Positions 1 through 17,586 of a stretch of 64,000 bases of DNA are shown piece after piece. The translations under genes and the position numbers were made by a program. Where the stretch lies: positions 5,768,501-5,832,500 of the forward strand of contig OZ017802.1 in the NCBI GenBank assembly GCA_963969395.1, in the 5' to 3' direction. The stretch comes from Pseudoscleropodium purum (taxonomy: Eukaryota; Streptophyta; Bryopsida; Hypnales; Brachytheciaceae). Numbering within the stretch: the first letter of the stretch is position 1; the number at the start of each line of letters is the position of its first letter. The notes under the pieces were generated by a model, which had not been told where the DNA came from, made no database searches, and saw only the letters and a list, made by a program, of their open reading frames with translations.

Positions 1-13
1 GCAAGCTTATAAA

Positions 14-237
14 TTACAATGAAAAGATGGTCTTGAAAAAATAAAAACCATAAAAAGCATTTGATGCATGTAAGAAAACAATACATAAATTGAACCAATG
101 ATTTGTTTTCAATTTAAAATTAATTGATAAGGATCCTGAAATTACAAAATCATTTGCAGTTTCATCCCCAGAAAAATATGTTTTAGGATTATTAACAAAC
201 TCTTGTTTATTGAAAAGTAAATCTTCTATTGACGAAT
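14..237 (-). CDS. Possible third exon of the Cys-rich secreted protein
   Basis: A TTGCAG acceptor at 243-238 opens a 73-codon reading frame that ends with TAA at 16-14. It has no ATG of its own. Its phase (needs one base from the previous exon) matches a donor at 883/882 (TTGTCAG then GTTTAG) at the end of exon 2 of the gene to its right. The product starts DSSIEDLLFNKQEFV and later reads like extracellular sequence. If real, exon 2 does not stop at 869 and the intron is 645 bp. The frame could also splice on beyond the window. AT-rich DNA rarely stays open this long, but no homology is recognised. Confidence 0.3.
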
Positions 238-868
238 CTGCAATATGTCAATGTATAACAATAAGTATATCATAGATTATATATTTATAAGGAAATAAAT
301 TGAAATTATTTTTCAATATATTTGATAAGTAAATACCAACCAACCTTATAATTATTGGAGAATATTTTCGAAGTAAAAAAATATCAAAAAAATCATAATT
401 TAATTTGTAATTAAATAAAATTTGACTATTCTAAAATTAAATGATTTATTTTTTCAGAAACAAATCATTTTGTACTTCTCTTTGTATATGATACAACTAC
501 TTTTGCAAGACTATTAGACAAGAGTAAAAAAAGAATTATTTTAAGAATTCACAAATATGACAAAAAATTTAATAAACGGATGGAATATTTCCAATTCCAA
601 GATAATTTCATCCTTATGGACATGACAACATTTATAATTCTCTTTAAATAGTGCAAGATTCTTATGATCTATTTTATATGGATGATTTTAATTTCGTGTA
701 AATTATCACATTAATTTAATGTTGATGAATTCAATGGTGATGAATTTATGCTTAAAAACAATATTTTTGATATATTTATAAATTTAATTATTATTAATTT
801 CATATATTATGAAGATATTGACTACTTAAACCATTCAACTCAAAATGACATTAATAAAACAAAGTAAT

Positions 869-2249
869 CTAAAATTCTAAACCTGACAATACATAAAATA
901 TTGCAGGCATTTCTTTAAGCGTGTCCCCATGGCCATCAGCAATAGTTATCATATATGTTCCAATTTGAATAGAATATATATTTACAATACATATTCCAAA
1001 AGCATAACGAGAAGAAATTTTAGCAAAGAGTGGAGATGCAATAGGGCTAAGAATTTCTTCAGAATCATTTCTTAGGAAATTAATACTAAAAGCATTTGTT
1101 TTAATTTCTCGTCCTCCAGTCAAAGCCCAATACCTATTACCATATGCATCATATAATGTTATTTTAATTGTGCCATATTCTTTTAATAAAAAAGAATTGC
1201 CTCTTTCCCATTGCCATACACAATTTTGCAATGATAAATCCCCTAGTATCATAGCCAAATACATACATAAGTTTGAATATATTGCTTTGATGAATTAAAC
1301 TTATTCATATCATTCAATTCTTAGAATAAAACTAATAATGATATATAAATGGCTATTCATATTATCCATGAAATATGTTGAGAGAGAGCCATTGGAATAT
1401 TGGCCATAAGAATTCAATTCGCCTTTTATTATTTAAAAACCCTAATTGTTGTATTCGATATTTCATCGTACCATTTTTTTTTATCACACAAGTTACCAAA
1501 AATACAATATTATGACGAAATTGAATATATTATGCAAATAAATAAAAAATTCATGCTAAAAAAAATGAAATTCAAAAAGAGGCAAAATATAAATCACCTG
1601 CCCCATATCGCACTTCAGCACTTACAGGAGGAATTGTTTTTGAAAGTCTAGTCCAAGCAAGTGACGTGAGTTGCAATTCAATTGTTTTTAAAGGTGCAGC
1701 TAAGCCCCAACCAGTTAAAACACAAGAAAAATTATAAGTTCCATTTTTATTAGGAACCCAAGTTGGAAAATTGCAATTTAGGTATTTTGAGTATTTTGGA
1801 CCTTCATCATTGGGTGCCCAAATATCAACTTTAAATCCTGGGTCTTCACCATTATACATTTGACAACAATAACATTTTGAGGTGCAAGGTAGCTTTGACC
1901 TAGTGCAATAGTACCCGGCACACTCACGTTGGTATGCAGTAATGACAAAGTCTATGGATTGACCAATGGGATAAAAAAAATCTTTTCTATTATTATTATT
2001 ATTAGATTGATCTAATACATTGAAAGTGGTGCAATTGTAGCTAAGTCCGCTTGGATTGTTTCCTGAGTTACATGTATTGCAACATAAGTAAGTGAAATTG
2101 CAATTCTTACAACATTTCACCCTAGCTACAATATCATCCATATGCATGCAACATGAATTCGTACTTTCTATTTCAAATGCGTTTGCAAATAGAATGATGT
2201 TTAAAATAATAACAATAGAGAGACAAGTTTTTCTTTGATTATATATCAT
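869..2249 (-). CDS. Cys-rich secreted protein with filamin-like domain (two exons seen, possibly GEX2-like, partial)
   Basis: Exon 1 runs 2249 to 1598 and exon 2 from 1242 to 883, or to a stop at 869-871 if unspliced. The first ATG is at 2249; an in-frame TTG lies just upstream. The N-terminus is a typical signal peptide (about residues 1-25, hydrophobic core IVIILNIILFANA). The next 110 residues are very Cys-rich, with several CC pairs, and hold an Asn run coded by an (ATT)n tract near 1989-2004. Several NxS/T sites suggest a glycosylated extracellular protein. Joining exon 1 (donor after GGGGCAG) to exon 2 (acceptor ATACTAG) keeps the frame and creates a beta-rich segment: KEYGTIKITLYDAYGN, then GTYMITIADGHGD, the pattern of a filamin/Ig-like repeat. 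Plant GEX2, a gamete surface adhesion protein, has such repeats behind a signal peptide, so GEX2-like is a reasonable but unproven guess. I do not recognise the Cys-rich part. Confidence 0.55.
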
Positions 2250-7601
<5,352 letters not shown>

Positions 7602-8681
7602 TTGTTTCTTATGGTAAGCTAGACGTGAGAGGTGAAAGATAGAGAACCTTTCTGGCGTGGTATTTTGATGTAATCTGACGCATACTGGTTGATTTCAACG
7701 TGAACCAAGTTTGAACTTGCCAACTTAGCTTATTCATAGAGGGTTTTCCATTTGATGAAGATGGGATACAATCGACTCGTCAATGCTTGAATCTTGAGAG
7801 GAGAACGCCTACGAGTGTAGACCTGTTTTTTTGTGCAATATACGCAGACAGGATGAATTTCTTTTCCCTTACTCTTATCGTCTTCAGACACATGCATTCA
7901 TGTGTTTTGGCAGCATCGTTAAATATTGTGTATAACAGGAGTACTACTCTACTTTTCCTGTGCTGAGGGGGAGAACAGTTGTTATTTTTGTCAGGTCGTT
8001 TAAGAGTCAGGACATTCAACGTCGTGAGGGTCCATGCAAGACTTGGAAGTATTGAAGTACACTCCAACAAATTGTGCCATACCGTTGCTGGTTGACGGTG
8101 AGTTCCTCATCTTGTTGCACTTCTAGAGAGAATTGCAGAGGCCGACCAGCAAACGCAAACGAGACCATCACGGTTACTGCTTCAGCTGGTACATTCAATT
8201 TTCCAATTTCACATTCCATGTCTAGCGTTCTGTATTAACCAATACCGAGGTGCTACACTGTCTCGGTTGCAGAAGTGTGGAGGTTATTTGTATCCCTTGG
8301 AACCTCCATTCAAAGTTCATTGACCCACTATTGACCTGGCAACTTGGCGCAATTAGTTTCATATTCATATTAGAGTTGTCTTCTTTCTTGAAAACAAGGG
8401 TATCCAGGGAATTGGATCATCTTGTCAATAACAGACACCTCTGCTGAATAGTGAGTTTTACGCATCGTCGATCAGGCGAGAATAACCTATTATTGCCTGA
8501 ACCGATTGACGTTCTGTGAGTTTCAAATGTTTCAGTCTAGGCGAGAATAACCGCTTATTGCCTGGTGCCATAGACTGAAACTTTGGACAGCACAAATGTG
8601 GAGGGTTGGCAGTTACTGTGGTGAAACTTCAGACAGTTGTTAAGCGCTAACTGCCTTCAATTGCAGTGGAAGAAAGACGAT
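7602..8681. other. NKAP 3' flank without a firm gene
   Basis: The interval has gene-like base composition. A minus-strand frame beginning at ATG 8219 (MECEIGKLNVPAEAV...) reads rather protein-like for about 45 codons and meets a GTATGG donor-like site near 8074, but no partner exon or known family was found. A pair of related hairpins lies at 8468-8581 and is listed separately. The rest is probably NKAP 3' UTR and spacer. Confidence 0.35.
8468..8581. repeat. Twin related hairpins
   Basis: The core AGGCGAGAATAACC followed by TTATTGCCTG occurs twice, at 8474-8499 and 8539-8564, about 65 bp apart. In each copy AGGC pairs with GCCT. The second copy is framed by an 11-bp perfect inverted repeat, GTTTCAGTCTA at 8529-8539 and TAGACTGAAAC at 8571-8581, giving a hairpin of about 53 bases. 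The first copy has a weaker outer stem (TCG...CGA). Nothing in known RNA families was recognised. Confidence 0.6.
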
Positions 8682-8897
8682 ATGGGCATCAAGGAGGCAG
8701 CAGTGCTCCTGCTATATGTTCTTGCATTGTCTTGTCTTGTATCCATCCTTATCACTTTGTACATCTCTCAGCTCTATAAACATGACTTCTTCTTAGCTGC
8801 TGCTTTGTTCATCAGCGTCTTTTCCATTGTAGCCGCCCTTTTCAGTATGTGCTTTTTCCCATTTTTCCGAGCTCTTCTTCTCTCAGAGTCCATTTGA
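8682..8897 (+). CDS. Possible small two-helix membrane protein
   Basis: A 71-residue open frame starts at ATG 8682. It contains two long hydrophobic stretches, about residues 6-29 (AAVLLLYVLALSCLVSILI) and 37-66 (FFLAAALFISVFSIVAALF), joined by a short polar loop (QLYKHD). That layout fits a membrane hairpin protein. A good splice acceptor (tgccttcaattgcag) lies just upstream at 8652-8666, so the frame may begin in a second exon behind a non-coding leader. No family is recognised and the frame could be fortuitous inside the NKAP 3' region. Confidence 0.35.
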   Translation: MGIKEAAVLLLYVLALSCLVSILITLYISQLYKHDFFLAAALFISVFSIVAALFSMCFFPFFRALLLSESI

Positions 8898-11800
8898 CAT
8901 GAGTCTGTTCCAACCCTTTTAGACATGAGAAGAAATTGCCTAGTCATTTATGCCTCAAGACGTGACCCTGTTTAACTCTTTTAACAACACTCTTAACCGC
9001 ATGAGAAGCAGCATTTTTTCTTCGGGCGATATTTCGCCACATCTACTGTGACGTCTGTCCTCTTTACGAAACGTTGATTAGAAAGATTAGTGGAGCCGTT
9101 TTTGCCTCAAGACCTTTAGTTTCTTTTTATCACTGTTGCGAAATCCTTGCAGAATTTTGAGTTTGTATGATGACAAACGGACTATGTGACAGAGAAATAC
9201 CTTGTTGACACAACTTTTGAATCTTCATAAGTTTTGACACATGGATGATAACCTCCATTGGAATGGAATGAAGACTGGGACAAAGCGAGAATCTAATTCT
9301 ACTGTCACTACCATTGAAGTGCTATTTCGCTGTACAACAAAATTGGGAAGTACTTGAAGGACTTTTGATCAATTTAATTAAAATGAAGAATAGTTCAAAA
9401 CAGGTCAAGTTTATAAATTGAATCTACTAATTTGTAAATGTATTGTTTTGAATTACATGATTTTGTACTTCAATTTTATTTTTTTCGGTTTAAATAAATG
9501 CATTGGTTTGTATCAATGTTGTGGTTGCTTAACTTGTATCAATTTCAGAATTGTATGTAAATTGTGAAAAGTTGTGAATGTTGATGATTTATGAAGAGTT
9601 GTCTCAAAGATTATGGATTTTATAGTTTACTTTTGAAAAAAGTGGAGTTAGAATGTAAGAAATTAAAATTGTTGAAGTTGTGACTAAAGAGAGTTTGAAT
9701 TGAAGACAAAATATTTCAAAGGTTGAATGAACAAAGTAAAAAGGAATTCCATTTTAGTATAAGAAAAGAAAGAAAATTATACATTGTAAATTTTTTTATG
9801 GTACTATTTCAAGAATATTTTAAGAAATTTGTTCATGAAGTTGTCACTTTTTTAAAAGATATTTGCATGATTGAACTTCCCTTATATGTAAAAGGATCTT
9901 TAAAGTATTATTACTACCATTTTATAGACATCTATTCTCATTTTGCTTTTGGTATATGTTGCTACAAAATTTTGCTTTTTACTCTATTAAATTTTATTCC
10001 CAAATACTCATTTGGATGGATATTATAGTGAGATCATGATGATGATGCAATCTTTTCTATATAATATTTCAGTGGGACAAAAAGATTTAAATAAATTTCA
10101 ATTTGATAAAAGAATATCGATTCCATGTACTATGATTTTTCTTTGTAAGTGGTAGAGAAATCCATTTTTATACAACTTATATTTTTTTTAAGAAAATCTA
10201 TTAGTACATTTGTAAACTTTTAACAAACTTCAAAATTCAATGCATGGATGTAATGAGAGTGCTATGGGGTGACCAAACACCTAACATCATTCTCAATAAA
10301 ATTAAACTATTATAAAAAATTTAGCTAACAATATAGGATAGTTGATGAAAAATAGACAAAATAAACATGATGTGATTTATAGACAAACCTCTCTATAACT
10401 CCCTATTTACTTACTTTGAAACTCACTATAAAATTTTATAGTTACTATATAATATGATTATACTACAATCTTTCACTAATTTCAAAGAAATGAATAGGGA
10501 ACTTTAAAAATTGACTTCATTTGATTGATGCTTAAAATCACAAAATAAGATTATTTTAACCTCAAAGTAGTCGTAAATATGGACATAATGTGTCCATGAA
10601 ACCTTAGAAACTTAACATACACCAAAAGAAATCTTGAACTACAAATTAAAGTGTAAGCATTGATACAATTGAATTTATGTATACAAAATATAAAATAAAA
10701 TGCTTCAAATCTATATACCTAAGGGGGGTGGAATGGTATATATAGTTTTATATATTTATGGAGTTTCTATGTTATTATTGGTATAATTCTTTTCCCCCCA
10801 AAATGTAAAGTTTGGATACTTTTTGAGGAAGGAGGACCACAGTGAAGTCACCATGCATATTTATTCTTGTAAGTTCATGGCACTTTGTGGAGTGTATAGC
10901 AAATTTTGAAATACTACCAAATATTTCAAGAGTGAATGTAATATAGACTAATTAAGTGTTAACAAATAAAACAATATAAGTTTCTTTATACATAATAGTT
11001 AATGCTACCTTCATTGTGCAAGACACCAAATTGGAAGCAAAAGTGCTTCTATGTATAAGATTATATATAAGGTGAAAATAAAATCTTAGCTTGATTTAAG
11101 AAATAAATATATTGATTCAAATAACAATTTTTGGATAAAGAGATATGAAATGGAAAAATAGTAATTAAGTAGATTAATTATAAGAGACTTCCCCTATTTA
11201 TTCTAGACAAAGAAACCACCTTCACAATTATATTATAAATAAGCAAACAAAAAGTAGACTCCTCTATTTTAAAATAAAAGAAGTTTCTCATATAATCATT
11301 CAATACAAAATCTTAATATAGAATACCATTTTCACTAACTTTTAATAAAGCACAAATCCTAATGACACCCAAAAGATATGCTAATTGAAGCACTTGTAAA
11401 TTAAGATGGAAAAGAATAAATCCAAGCTACCATATTTGTAATGTAAATACATGAAACACTAAGTAATTGAAGCAAACTATTATAGGCAACTAGCAAGTGT
11501 GAGACATGTTGGTCAAAAAAATATTAAAATTATTAAAAGTAGGTTTCACATTCATTTGTTGAATTACTAAAATTTTGATATTTTTAAAATTCAATTAATA
11601 TAAAAAAATCAATAAATTGCTTTTTCCTTGCATTTTTCACATATTTTCACAAATCACTTAAGGTAAACCAATGCATTTTTGTTCATTGCTTAATTTTGTC
11701 ATCCAACTTTTAGCTTTAGTATTGTCCAAAAAATCAATGAAATCCGTACAAATTTTGAAAATATCAATGCAATGATTATATGACTTAAATAGGACAATGG

Positions 11801-13307
11801 AAAAATATTTTTACACTTGCAAAAAGGTAGTAATAGAAATGGATGGTGCATGTTGGAGATAGAATCATTTTAGGCTCTTTTTAACTTGAGGATAGCATAT
11901 GGCATCTTGAACCTCTATAAATGCCATTGGATATGTAAAAGAGTGGTTATAGATTGTTTGTAGGATGTTTATGACTCTACTTTATAAATGGTTTTGTAAT
12001 TTCAAGGTAGCACTACTTCAAAAAATCACAAATGTTACAATTTTAATCAAAGGCTTATATTTTTGTCATTGTGTAACATACTAACAATATATATTTAATG
12101 CATTTGTAAACTATTGAGCTTCAATTAAAAGTATTTATTCAAAATAATTCAAAATTTGAATACTAGATTGTTGTAATCATATCATATTAAATCACCTATA
12201 ATTAAAAAAATAGATGCAACAATATTTCAAATTGGAACCTAAAGATCATCTATGATAGTAAATGAAATCTCAAATTTTTGATTTATGAAGAATCTTCAAA
12301 TTCCATCCAATTTAATGTTACCTATATTTTTCTTCTATATATAATTTTTATGAAGCACACACATGTAAACTTTTTACAATACCAATGGTGATGAATCTTA
12401 AATGATATAAAACATCATGCAATAAAATATTGAAGTCATTGTAGCTCAATTAATAAGCAAAAGTAATTTTGGGAGTGATATGAACCATCTCAACAATTGA
12501 GGCTATGTGATTGGTAAGCTTTGGAATTCATTTATTTCCAAACCATAATTACTTCTTGCTTAAAGTTTTTTAGGATTGTGGTATACACAAGATACTACAA
12601 CATTCATATTTGTTCATTTGAAATTTGTCCATTCATTTTCAAAATATGGCACATGGAGTGAAACTGAACAAATATAGCCTCATTTTTTGTGATCACTATA
12701 TCCATGAAGTTAGCCCTTCATTTGACCATACAAAAATATTTTGATACATGATGTATGTGATACCTATTCAAATTTAAACAATCAAATTTTTGACATACTT
12801 GACTTGAATTTCACTTGATTTCCAAAAAAAATCGACATTACTTTTTTAAATGATTTTCTGTCGAATCTGCTAGTTGCCTACTGTATGTAAGCTGCGTGAA
12901 AGTTTAGTTTGACCACAGATATGATCTCCTTTGAATTATAGAAAATCAGTGGCTTGAACAGTAAAAAAAAATGCAATTTTTGTGGCCCTGGGATAATAAG
13001 ACGAGATTCTGCAAACTCGTCGAGTAAGTTTCAAGGTTACAATCTCTATCATTACAAATATTTCCAGAACTAAGAGTCACACAATGCATTTGATATGTGC
13101 ATTATTGACTTCATGGAATAAATCAAGGACTTTCCTATCCTCCTGACAGATTTCAAGGCTTTTCCTGACACATATAATCTGCAAATAAGTACCTGTCTTT
13201 GTAAACCTCTCTTTCTCTGTCCGGCAAGAGACTAAGCTTATGCCATGTAAAATTGAGAGTCAAGTGGAAATTCGCGCGCAAACCTGGTAGGATATATCTT
13301 AAACTCC
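8898..13307. other. AT-rich intergenic interval, no gene seen
   Basis: Long AT-rich stretch with only short chance reading frames. No terminal inverted repeats, tandem arrays or coding similarity were noticed. The final 400 bases before 13308 become more GC-rich and probably contain the 3' UTR of the minus-strand TRAPPC4 gene. Confidence 0.5.
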
Positions 13308-14940
13308 TTACCGGGTTGCAAGGCCGGTCTTGCTATCCTTCCGAACTGCAAGAGCCAAATTCAGGTCCCATAGCTCGCACCTGATAGGCATTTCCACCTC
13401 GTAGAATGGGTTTTTCAAAACATAATCTGTGTAAAGCTCATAAATGGATTTCAGCAAGCTATCGATTCCCGGCGTCCTTGGTTCAGTGGCCACGAAAATC
13501 TTTGTGCCTGTTCCAGTGAAAATGACAGGAAGAAATCGAATGAGCCACAGTGGAAGACAGAAGTCTAGATATGAATAACAAAAAAAAGCAGGAACTCAAA
13601 AATGGGAATCTCTCGCAACGTGAATCAATAAAATTGAAAAACACCCTGTTATCGGTATCTCAAATGTTTTTAGGTGCCAAACTGGAGCCAGTGCCACCTC
13701 TTCATGCTCATCCTTGTTACTTGTATTAGTTAAAAGCTTACATTGAACAAAATGAGGTTAATAAAAACATGATTATGCACCAATCAAGGTGAAGAAGAAT
13801 TCGAATGGGGACCGGGTTGCCATACCTGTAAGGGCCTGGAAGCAATGCAGATCGAAAGTGTCGGCCTCTAGAAGCTCGATCCCCGTGCACCCACCAACAG
13901 GAGACAGCTCCTTCGAAATTGCATGCATTGAGTGCCAGAGACTCGCCAGTCTCAAGCTGTCATTAGTGTCCAGGCGGCCTTGTGTTCCATAATCCTGCAA
14001 AGTTTCAAAGCCCAAACCACAATCTCAGCACAAATTCAGATCCAATTCCTGTCCATCAAAAATGTCGTTCCCGAGCAATCCGAGAAGACAATCGACCAAG
14101 GACGGTAAAATATACAATCATACATTCCCTTCGACACACATTATCTCAGTATTAAATTCAAGAATCAACGTCTATCGAATTCATCGAACGCATGCATCGA
14201 AGGCATGCAACGAAGGCATCGAACGAATGCATGGATTGTATCGAATGTCGTTCCCTCTACAAACCAACGGACGTCTCAGGTTCAGAAATTACAAGCAGAA
14301 GCACAAATCACACGACTCCATTGTTGCATCAAACTAGTTCAATCGCAGTCCAGCTACGAGTGTTACAAAAATCGGCAACTTCAACTCTTCTTACATAACC
14401 CAAACCCTAGAAAACACAAAACCAAAGTTTATAGTTCAATATTCTAATCAAGCAATCGAGCGACCCTCGTCGACACGCATTACCTCAATATTAGGGTTCA
14501 AGAATCAACAAATGACAATTTACTATTACTAGTGTCATTTCTTCTTCCTGTCTTACGGACTATCAGGTCCAGAAATTATAAGTGGAAGCACTCAAACCGC
14601 ATTATCTTCCAAAATTGCCACATTATCGTAATTGTTACATCCAAAAGATCGATCGCAGTCCAGCTACAATCTACGGGGCAACAAGGTAACGGAACCACAT
14701 CGAATTCTCTCAATCAACAGAAACCCTAGAAAACACACAACAGAAGATTTCACTAACACAAAGAAACGAATTCCCGACTTCTCATGAGCTACGTTGCAAC
14801 AATTGGAAAGAAAATGAAACCAAGCGGGCATAACGAGTTGTGAATGAAAGAGAAAACAGGCGAAGAATGACGACCTTATAGAAAATGAGCCCACCGGACT
14901 TGTTGATGACGAAGATGTTGAAGATGATGGCTCCTGCCAT
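13308..14940 (-). CDS. TRAPPC4: TRAPP complex subunit 4 (TRAPPC4/Trs23 homologue), three exons
   Basis: Exons are 14940-14875, 13994-13826 and 13507-13308; all junctions are GT-AG and in frame (66+169+200 nt, 144 residues). Exon 1 encodes [20 protein letters not shown], the longin-type start of the family. Exon 2 begins [20 protein letters not shown] and includes [20 protein letters not shown]. Exon 3 has [20 protein letters not shown] and [12 protein letters not shown]. This matches plant TRAPPC4, which lacks the internal insertion of the animal protein; length agrees with about 140 residues in plants. TRAPP is a guanine-nucleotide exchange complex for Rab GTPases that tethers vesicles in ER-Golgi and Golgi traffic. 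The last codons read ATR then TAA, where CCCGGTAAG also looks like a donor, but the length argues that this is the true end. Confidence 0.95.
14082..14750. repeat. Tandem duplication of about 300-360 bp in TRAPPC4 intron 1
   Basis: Two adjacent copies can be aligned, about 14082-14445 and 14446-14750. Shared blocks in the same order are: acaatcga/caatcgagcga with cgacac(a/g)catta; caagaatcaac; caggt(t/c)cagaaatta; tcgcagtccagctac; and aaccctagaaaacaca. The first copy carries an extra stretch of short CGAA/GCAT repeats near 14178-14245. The copies have diverged, so the duplication is not recent. It lies wholly within the 880-bp first intron. Confidence 0.65.
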
Positions 14941-15168
14941 AGCGGGAGCTGAATGCAAGCTGATCGATGCTCTGAAATAACGAAGAGATCTGCAGTCGGA
15001 GCTTCAAATGTGCATCGCCATCTCCGAAACCTTAGAAAACAGAGCATGCTCAAGCCTGAACATAGTGTCCGGGTATATCTGCTCTTCATACCCGGCGGGT
15101 CTTAAAATTTTCTTATTAAGAAATGAAGAAATGAAGTCAGTGGTATTGCTTGGATCCATTTCCAGCCG

Positions 15169-15391
15169 GGAGGATTGACCCCCTTATTGCCCTACCCAAG
15201 GGTAAATGTAAACAATGCCTCCTATTTGGTGCCACGTAAATTTTGTATTTCATTAGCATCTTTAGGTACTCAGTGGCCTCAAATTGCAAATATGAATTCA
15301 AAATTTGCAAATTTTTTCATGGGTAACAAATAAAAAATTCTAGTGTGTCCTGCATAAATAAATCACTAGGCAATATAGGGGTCAATCCTCC
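15169..15391. mobile_element. MITE-like element with 23-bp terminal inverted repeats
   Basis: The left end reads GGAGGATTGACCCCC then TTATTGCC; the reverse complement of the right end reads GGAGGATTGACCCC then TATATTGCC, giving about 23 bp of near-identical inverted termini around 223 bp of non-coding DNA. No exact target-site duplication is visible in the flanks (ccagccg versus ttggcca), so the superfamily is not assigned. Confidence 0.65.
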
Positions 15392-17018
15392 TTGGCCATT
15401 CCCAACACATGTTTCATTCATATTGGTCTTTCGGACATGAGTTATTTATCGTTCTTCAAGTATTGCTTGATGTTCATAATAATTTTTTCCAACTAGGTAT
15501 GTATAACTTTAATTAGCAGAAATGATTATTTTCAAGAACTAAAGGACTATGGCAATGTATTCTACTTTTGGAAGTGTCCATCAATTCTAGATATAGTTTT
15601 TTCAAGAAGTAATTCAAGTAGGACTTGAAATTGTAGACTAAGTTGGAAAGAAAATAGGAAGCAAACAATTTGCTCTTAGATTTTTTGGTACATGTCAAAT
15701 CACTAATAAATCAACTACAAGCCTTAATACCCAAGTTCTCCAACATCCATATTCTAAATGATGAATAGAGTGCCTCAAGCTAAAGTTTCATCCAAATTAA
15801 CCTTTTTCATTCATTCAAAACAATTCTTGAATCTTTACAAGATGAATCTTCTTTATGGTAAAGTTCATGAAATTAATGGAAATAATATACCCACACGCAA
15901 GGCACTAATCATGGAACTTGTAGACCACTAATATTTTTATTTGATTTTTGATACCAATTAAACATGTGGATAAGAGGACCTTTAGTTAAGAAAACAAAGA
16001 CCATTAGTTGGACAGCCTTCATTAAAAAAAAGAATGATTACATTGATATTTATATGATGAAATTATTTTTATAAAATATTTTTTTTTTCAAAAGATGAAA
16101 TTTGAGTTTGATCTAACTATTTAGTACCATATGAATTAATAAGAGGCATGTACATATTGCCAATAACAATATATATGCATGAATTTTTTGAACAATTTAT
16201 ATGATGAATAATAAGTTGAACACAAATGCATCATGCCAAGACCATATCATGAAAACTTAAAAGGTAATATAAAAATAACAAGTATATAATAGTAATTCTA
16301 TCAATATTTCATAGCTCATGACCAACAATGGTAAATGTAGCCATAGGAAAAATACCTCGTAACTTGTAACTTGTATCAGTTATGACAAAATCCTACAAGC
16401 ACTAAACACTAATAATATATATTTCCACAATAAAAAAAAGGAAATAAAAAGACCTATAATACACAACTACACATCAAGTGTAATAAGCCATGGACTTAGC
16501 AAACACCCCTTTATTCACCCCTTTTGCCAATGTTGAAGATCCTTTCACATTGGTAAAATAAACAACCTTTTCCAAAGAGCCAACAATAATTAGAAGAAAA
16601 CCCTACAAAGATAAAGATGCTCGTCTATGCCTTGATATACATTTAGGACAAACCCATTGGCCAACCAGAATTTCTTACAATGTCAAACTCAAATAATCCA
16701 TCTACCATCTAATGGACCAAAAATTGCTTTCCTAACATTGTTTAAATTATAAAAGTTCCTTAAAATTATCCAAGTGGTAGTAAAATTCTACTAAAAAATA
16801 GGATAATTCATTTGTATTTATATTCATGTGCCTTGACAAGTTTCAAGGTATTCCAACACCAACAAGTACTTGAATTGCTAGCTTCCTCAAATTTAGGCAA
16901 AATTTAAACAAACTCGATGTATTGATTGGTGTATTGAGAATTTATAATATCCAAATGAAACTAAAGAAGAGTCTTTTTTTATTCCTACAAACCCCTCTAG
17001 ACACTCCAAGCAAGTTAA

Positions 17019-17586
17019 CTCCAAAAGCACAAAGGCATATTTCAAATTGAAATTGTGAAAAACTCACTTTTTAGGGTAGCTAAAAAAAGTGAAAATTTTT
17101 TTTTTTTTATAAAATTTAAACATACAAAATTGTACTAGACTACTATAGGAATGTATAGAAAAATTTTAGAAACTTTGACCTCGCAGATGGAAAGATTTTA
17201 ATGTTTGAAGTTAGATTAAAAAGGATTTTTTTCAACCTTGCTTGACAAAGCCAATAGCATTTAACTCTTCCTTGAGTGAGATTTTTATACTAGACATGGT
17301 GTTTTTTTTACATTTTCATTTCATATCATATAAATTACATTCCTGTTGAATTTCAAAAATAAAATATTGGAGAATTTTGCAAAAGCTATTTGATTAGAAA
17401 AAAAAAGATTGAAGGCAGTATAACTTTTGATCACCATGAACTCAATTAAAAAAAATTATATTTCCACAAAGGGGATATATGTTCACACCTTGTATAAAAA
17501 TTTCATAAAAATCCAACCGAAATTGACTTTTAGGAACCTACTTGAATTTTTAATTGTTTGTTCAATAGACAATTGTCTTTTAGGAG
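17019..17586 (+). mobile_element. TTAA-type element, short family (Q1)
   Basis: Homologous along its length to the element at 50913-51453 (shared blocks: ctactataggaatgt, ttttcaacctt, attttgcaaaag, aattgact, taggaacctac). The left end is TTAA then CTCCAAAAGCACAAAGGCAT; the right end is CAATTGTCTTTTAGGAG followed by CTAA, a one-base change from TTAA. Length is 568 bp. No transposase frame is present, so it is non-autonomous. Confidence 0.65.

Noticed and set aside
14062..15089. Short plus- and minus-strand frames around TRAPPC4 intron 1 and promoter
   Set aside because: They fall in the duplicated intron or overlap exon 1 in the wrong frame; no similarity recognised.
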